Shown piece by piece: positions 16,877 through 18,597 of a DNA stretch of 18,597 bases. The notes below the pieces were generated by a model. That model had not been told where the DNA came from and did no database searches. It saw only the letters and a list, made by a program, of their open reading frames with translations. The position numbers were made by a program, and so were the translations under genes. The stretch covers positions 1 to 18,597 of the forward strand of contig JADKCG010000031.1 of NCBI GenBank assembly GCA_016714745.1. Reading direction: 5' to 3'. Position 1 is the stretch's first letter; each line of letters opens with the position of its first letter. Source of the stretch: Elusimicrobiota bacterium (GTDB taxonomy: Bacteria; Elusimicrobiota; Elusimicrobia; FEN-1173).

Positions 16877-16892
16877 GCCCGACAAATCGGGC
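16877..16892. terminator. Short hairpin in the convergent gap
   Basis: GCCCGA, a CAAA loop, and TCGGGC form a perfect 6-bp stem between the end of RND pump 2 (16845) and the end of the minus-strand gene (16906). Downstream sequence on the minus strand is only moderately T-rich (GATTTGCATTTA), and on the plus strand there is no T run after it, so terminator function, possibly for the minus-strand operon, is plausible but unproven. A T7 run lies at 16859-16865. Confidence 0.4.
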
Positions 16893-16905
16893 AACTGTAG
16901 ATAGG

Positions 16906-17283
16906 CTACGGTTTCTTTTCTTCCTTTTCCTCACGGGGGAGTTCTTTCTTCGGCGGGGGCGGTGCGGGAATTGTTGCGGGGTTTTTCGCTGTTTTTTCTC
17001 GGAGTTCTTGGTTCATTTTGTTGATCCGATTGATTTCGTTAATTGTCCTAAGGGTTTCTTGAACATGGGGATCCCTGCTGGGGTTGGCGGAGGGGGTGTT
17101 TGGGTCCGCGGACTGGGGAAACGCGTTAAGTCCTGATCCGGGATTTCCAAAACCATTGGCCCCAAAGGACGACGTGGGTCTCCGTTGTTCCGAAAGCGAC
17201 GCCCGGAAAACCCAAACCGCCAAAAGAACCAATAAAAAGGCGCCCGCCCCCACCCAAATCCAAAAGGTTCGACGGGCGCCCAT
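16906..17283 (-). CDS. Small single-pass membrane protein with Pro/Lys-rich tail
   Basis: 125 aa, not recognised. Residues 1-5 are basic (MGARR), residues 6-26 form one transmembrane helix (FWIWVGAGAFLLVLLAVWVF), then a Ser/Pro/Asn/Gly-rich spacer to about 70, a short helical segment (VQETLRTINEINRINKMNQE, about 74-93), and a charged tail (PAPPPPKKELPREEKEEKKP). The charge pattern suggests the tail lies outside the inner membrane. ATG at 17283 has AGAGAGGA 8 bases upstream, a good ribosome site, and the gene starts 15 bases after the stop of the other minus-strand gene, so they form a two-gene operon. Periplasm-spanning or regulatory role cannot be judged from sequence. Confidence 0.7.
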   Translation of the reverse strand: MGARRTFWIWVGAGAFLLVLLAVWVFRASLSEQRRPTSSFGANGFGNPGSGLNAFPQSADPNTPSANPSRDPHVQETLRTINEINRINKMNQELREKTAKNPATIPAPPPPKKELPREEKEEKKP

Positions 17284-17298
17284 AAAAGCGGTCCTCTC

Positions 17299-17541
17299 TT
17301 ACTCCTTGCGGGTGTTGGACTCGATTTTGATCAGAAGGCCGATCACTTCCGCGATGGTCCAGAAAAACAAAAGGTAAAAGAACCCAAGGATAAGCGCCAA
17401 GAGCGACGTGGCCCGGGGGGCTTCGGGAGAGCCTCCACCGACGAGGATGATCACGAAGAAGACCAATCCGAGGAGCGCCGAAATAAGCGCGAGAGCTTTA
17501 AAAGATAAGGGAATATACTTCAGTGGTTTCGAACTGTTCAT
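17299..17541 (-). CDS. Small two-TM membrane protein
   Basis: 80 aa from ATG 17541, chosen because GAGGAGG lies 9 bases upstream on the minus strand; the in-frame TTG at 17559 falls within or before that site and is rejected. Two hydrophobic segments are clear: residues about 14-34 (FKALALISALLGLVFFVIIL) and about 42-66 (LLALILGFFYLLFFWTIAEV), ending IKIESNTRKE. The closing pattern, a helix with LL-x-x-I-E-x-NTR, is common to small uncharacterised membrane proteins of the kind often found near signalling or secretion genes. No function can be assigned. It lies first in a two-gene operon behind the promoter at 17615-17641. Confidence 0.7.
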   Translation of the reverse strand: MNSSKPLKYIPLSFKALALISALLGLVFFVIILVGGGSPEAPRATSLLALILGFFYLLFFWTIAEVIGLLIKIESNTRKE

Positions 17542-17614
17542 GGAATCGTGCCTCCTCAAACAAGTGAGTTGCGAATTAAGAGCCCTCTGTTACGGGCCGT
17601 AAAAGCTACACCAA

Positions 17615-17641
17615 TTTATAACAGACTCCCATTTCTGTCAA
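17615..17641 (-). promoter_or_regulatory. Sigma70-type promoter for the small membrane-protein operon
   Basis: Read on the minus strand: TTGACA (17641-17636), 15-base spacer, TATAAA (17620-17615). The -35 is a consensus match and the -10 matches 5 of 6; the spacer is 1-2 bases short. It lies about 75 bases upstream of ATG 17541, which fits a leader of about 65 nt. Confidence 0.6.
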
Positions 17642-17759
17642 GATAAATTTTTCAAGCGTCCAATCCTCTTGGGAGGAATCGTCATTGCTTCGGTCCCTCC
17701 CCCCGTTTTCTCCTCTGCTAACTTCACCCGGGGGGGGGCCGGGCCGGAAAAATGTTTGA

Positions 17760-17780
17760 GAAAGGGAAATTTTCCCTTTC
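17760..17780. repeat. Perfect inverted repeat, 10-bp arms
   Basis: GAAAGGGAAA and TTTCCCTTTC are exact reverse complements with a single T between them. It could be an operator; with a one-base centre a simple hairpin terminator is less likely. It lies between the two divergent transcription units. Confidence 0.5.
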
Positions 17781-17816
17781 AAGCGAAAAAAATACTCGAT
17801 GGTGGCCGTTATTCGA

Positions 17817-17831
17817 GACCAATGATTGGTC
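17817..17831. promoter_or_regulatory. 15-bp palindrome, operator candidate
   Basis: GACCAATGATTGGTC is a perfect palindrome of 7-bp arms around one G, ending 35 bases upstream of the TATAAT box. The size and symmetry fit a dimeric helix-turn-helix repressor or activator site. Which protein binds is unknown. Confidence 0.45.
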
Positions 17832-17866
17832 ATAATGTCGCATGTGATTTTGGTGGTTAGCCTTTT

Positions 17867-17872
17867 TATAAT
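17867..17872 (+). promoter_or_regulatory. Consensus -10 box TATAAT
   Basis: A perfect TATAAT on the plus strand, 128 bases before ATG 18001. The best -35 at 17 bases spacing is a poor match (TGATTT), so a promoter here would need an activator. It sits inside an imperfect hairpin (AGCCTTTTT to AAAAAAGCT). Confidence 0.35.
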
Positions 17873-17892
17873 GAAAAAAGCTGTTATATGAA

Positions 17893-17958
17893 GTTTACGA
17901 AAATGTTTCAAATTGTTTACAAGTTCTTAAGGCAATCTTAAGGTCGATCCTGTATACT
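17893..17958 (+). promoter_or_regulatory. Activator-type promoter: five phased repeats before TATACT
   Basis: Repeats begin at 17893 (GTTTACG), 17905 (GTTTCAA), 17915 (GTTTACA), 17926 (CTTAAGG) and 17937 (CTTAAGG), i.e. spaced 12, 10, 11 and 11 bases, one helical turn. The last ends 9 bases before TATACT (17953-17958), where a -35 would be, and no good -35 is present. This layout is typical of OmpR/PhoB-family response-regulator boxes (7-bp direct repeats with 4-bp spacers), and CTTAAGG is near the cyanobacterial Pho-box repeat CTTAACCT. The regulator is inferred, not seen. Confidence 0.5.
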
Positions 17959-18000
17959 TAGTTTGTTATGGAACGCCATTATTATAAGTGGAGACACCTA

Positions 18001-18462
18001 ATGGGAAAAACACAAGACTCAATGAGGCGCATTTTGTTGACGCCACTGCCGCACACTCCGTCGATCGAAAAGGTTTTGCCGAGTCTGAATTCGGTGAAAC
18101 GCGGTTTCGCGACGGCGATGGCCGCAATCATTTTTTATAGCCAGGCGGTATGTGCGGGCACGACAAGCCTCCCCCTCTTGTCGACGCACGCGGCCCCGGG
18201 CCAAACGGCCGGCGGCGGCTTGTCGAAACAAACAAACCTCCTCCACCGATTAATGAAACTGACGGGCGTGTCGAAAACGGGCGCGCCCTCTGTGTTCCAC
18301 GAAAACGAATACAGGGACCGAATGAAGCTCACGGTGCCTGGACAAGATCCGGAAACGCTTAAACGCCAGCAGGAGGGGCAAGAAGCGAGACGTGACATCG
18401 AGAACACGAATATAAAAGCGGCAAGGGATGCAATTCCCGAATTGGATCGACCGGATACCTAA
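18001..18462 (+). CDS. Exported protein of unknown function, N-terminal part (frameshifted, runs off right edge)
   Basis: 153 aa from ATG 18001, chosen because GGAG lies 7 bases upstream; the in-frame ATG at 17968 would sit almost at the predicted transcription start and has no ribosome site. Residues 1-36 are a long polar, basic lead (including MGKTQDSMRR and SVKRGF), followed by a hydrophobic core (FATAMAAIIFYSQAVCAG), so this looks like an extended signal peptide. The rest is polar, with a helical charged stretch (PETLKRQQEGQEARRDIENT). The frame stops at 18460-18462, but frame 3 continues at once with a convincing coding sequence (next entry), which a single lost base near 18449-18452 explains. 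Function not recognised; probably the start of a large surface or secreted protein. Confidence 0.6.
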   Translation: MGKTQDSMRRILLTPLPHTPSIEKVLPSLNSVKRGFATAMAAIIFYSQAVCAGTTSLPLLSTHAAPGQTAGGGLSKQTNLLHRLMKLTGVSKTGAPSVFHENEYRDRMKLTVPGQDPETLKRQQEGQEARRDIENTNIKAARDAIPELDRPDT

Positions 18463-18597
18463 GCCCGAAGCAGATCCTCGCGGATATCGGGCGGCTGGAA
18501 AACGCGCTGACGCCCGGGGACCTGGCGGCGAAGACAGTGCAAGAAGTGGTCAATAACATCAAGATGAAGATGAAGTCGGTTTTTGGGGCGGCGACGG
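18453..18597 (+). CDS. Continuation of the exported protein in frame 3 (partial)
   Basis: Frame 3 is open from about 18441 to the right edge. From 18453 it reads as amphipathic helix sequence (GYLSPKQILADIGRLENAL, then TPGDLAAKTVQEVVNNIKMK), with G+C and codon use like the neighbouring gene. No start codon with a ribosome site is seen, so it is best taken as the next part of the gene begun at 18001. Confidence 0.5.

Larger units (their letters stand above)
17560..18000. other. Intergenic control region, no gene seen
   Basis: No open frame here looks coding. The stretch holds the divergent minus-strand promoter, a G9 run (17730-17738), palindromes at 17760-17780 and 17817-17831, a TATAAT box at 17867-17872 without a clear -35, phased repeats at 17893-17943 and a TATACT box at 17953-17958. 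It is more AT-rich on its right half than the neighbouring genes, as expected for a promoter region. Confidence 0.65.

Noticed and set aside
1..18597. CRISPR array, tRNA, rRNA, insertion sequence or phage attachment site
   Set aside because: No spaced identical repeats, cloverleaf-like sequence, transposase or integrase motif was found; the only repeats are protein-domain duplications and promoter elements.

Overview
The window reads as bacterial chromosome from a diderm with moderately high G+C. The mix of a PorV/PorQ-type outer-membrane protein fused to TPRs, a giant fibronectin-III surface protein ending in a FlgD/T9SS-type C-terminal Ig domain, and tandem RND pumps is what one sees in Elusimicrobiota and nearby FCB/PVC-like candidate phyla. 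That assignment is inference: there is no rRNA or phylogenetic marker here.

Layout. Positions 1-16845 look like one plus-strand operon whose promoter lies off the left edge. In order: a giant Fn3-repeat surface protein (left end missing, open reading broken into four pieces by single-base shifts, ending 5015); a PorV-like barrel with six TPRs (5012-6967); an exported protein of seven TPRs (6964-8277); a TolC-type outer-membrane protein with an N-terminal AMIN-like domain (8274-10154); and two RND permeases (about 10156-13427 and 13479-16845). The first four genes are joined by three 4-base ATGA start/stop overlaps, and the RND1 start lies 1 base after the TolC stop, so translational coupling is strong evidence that they work together. 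No HlyD/AcrA-type membrane fusion protein is present.

After a convergent gap with a short hairpin, two small membrane-protein genes lie on the minus strand (16906-17283 and 17299-17541), served by a recognisable promoter at 17615-17641. The region up to 18000 is non-coding but dense in symmetry: a G9 run, two near-perfect palindromes, a TATAAT box, and five about 11-bp phased repeats just upstream of a TATACT box. This appears to control a plus-strand gene starting at 18001 (long signal peptide, unknown function) that runs off the right edge after another apparent frameshift.

Working model (inference): the PorV-like barrel receives or anchors the Fn3 protein, whose C-terminal domain resembles a type IX sorting signal, while the TPR protein, the AMIN-TolC channel and the two RND permeases form a co-expressed envelope-spanning machine. 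A recurring caveat is that at least seven single-base indels break otherwise well-preserved reading frames; sequencing error or recent decay must be separated before any gene is called dead.
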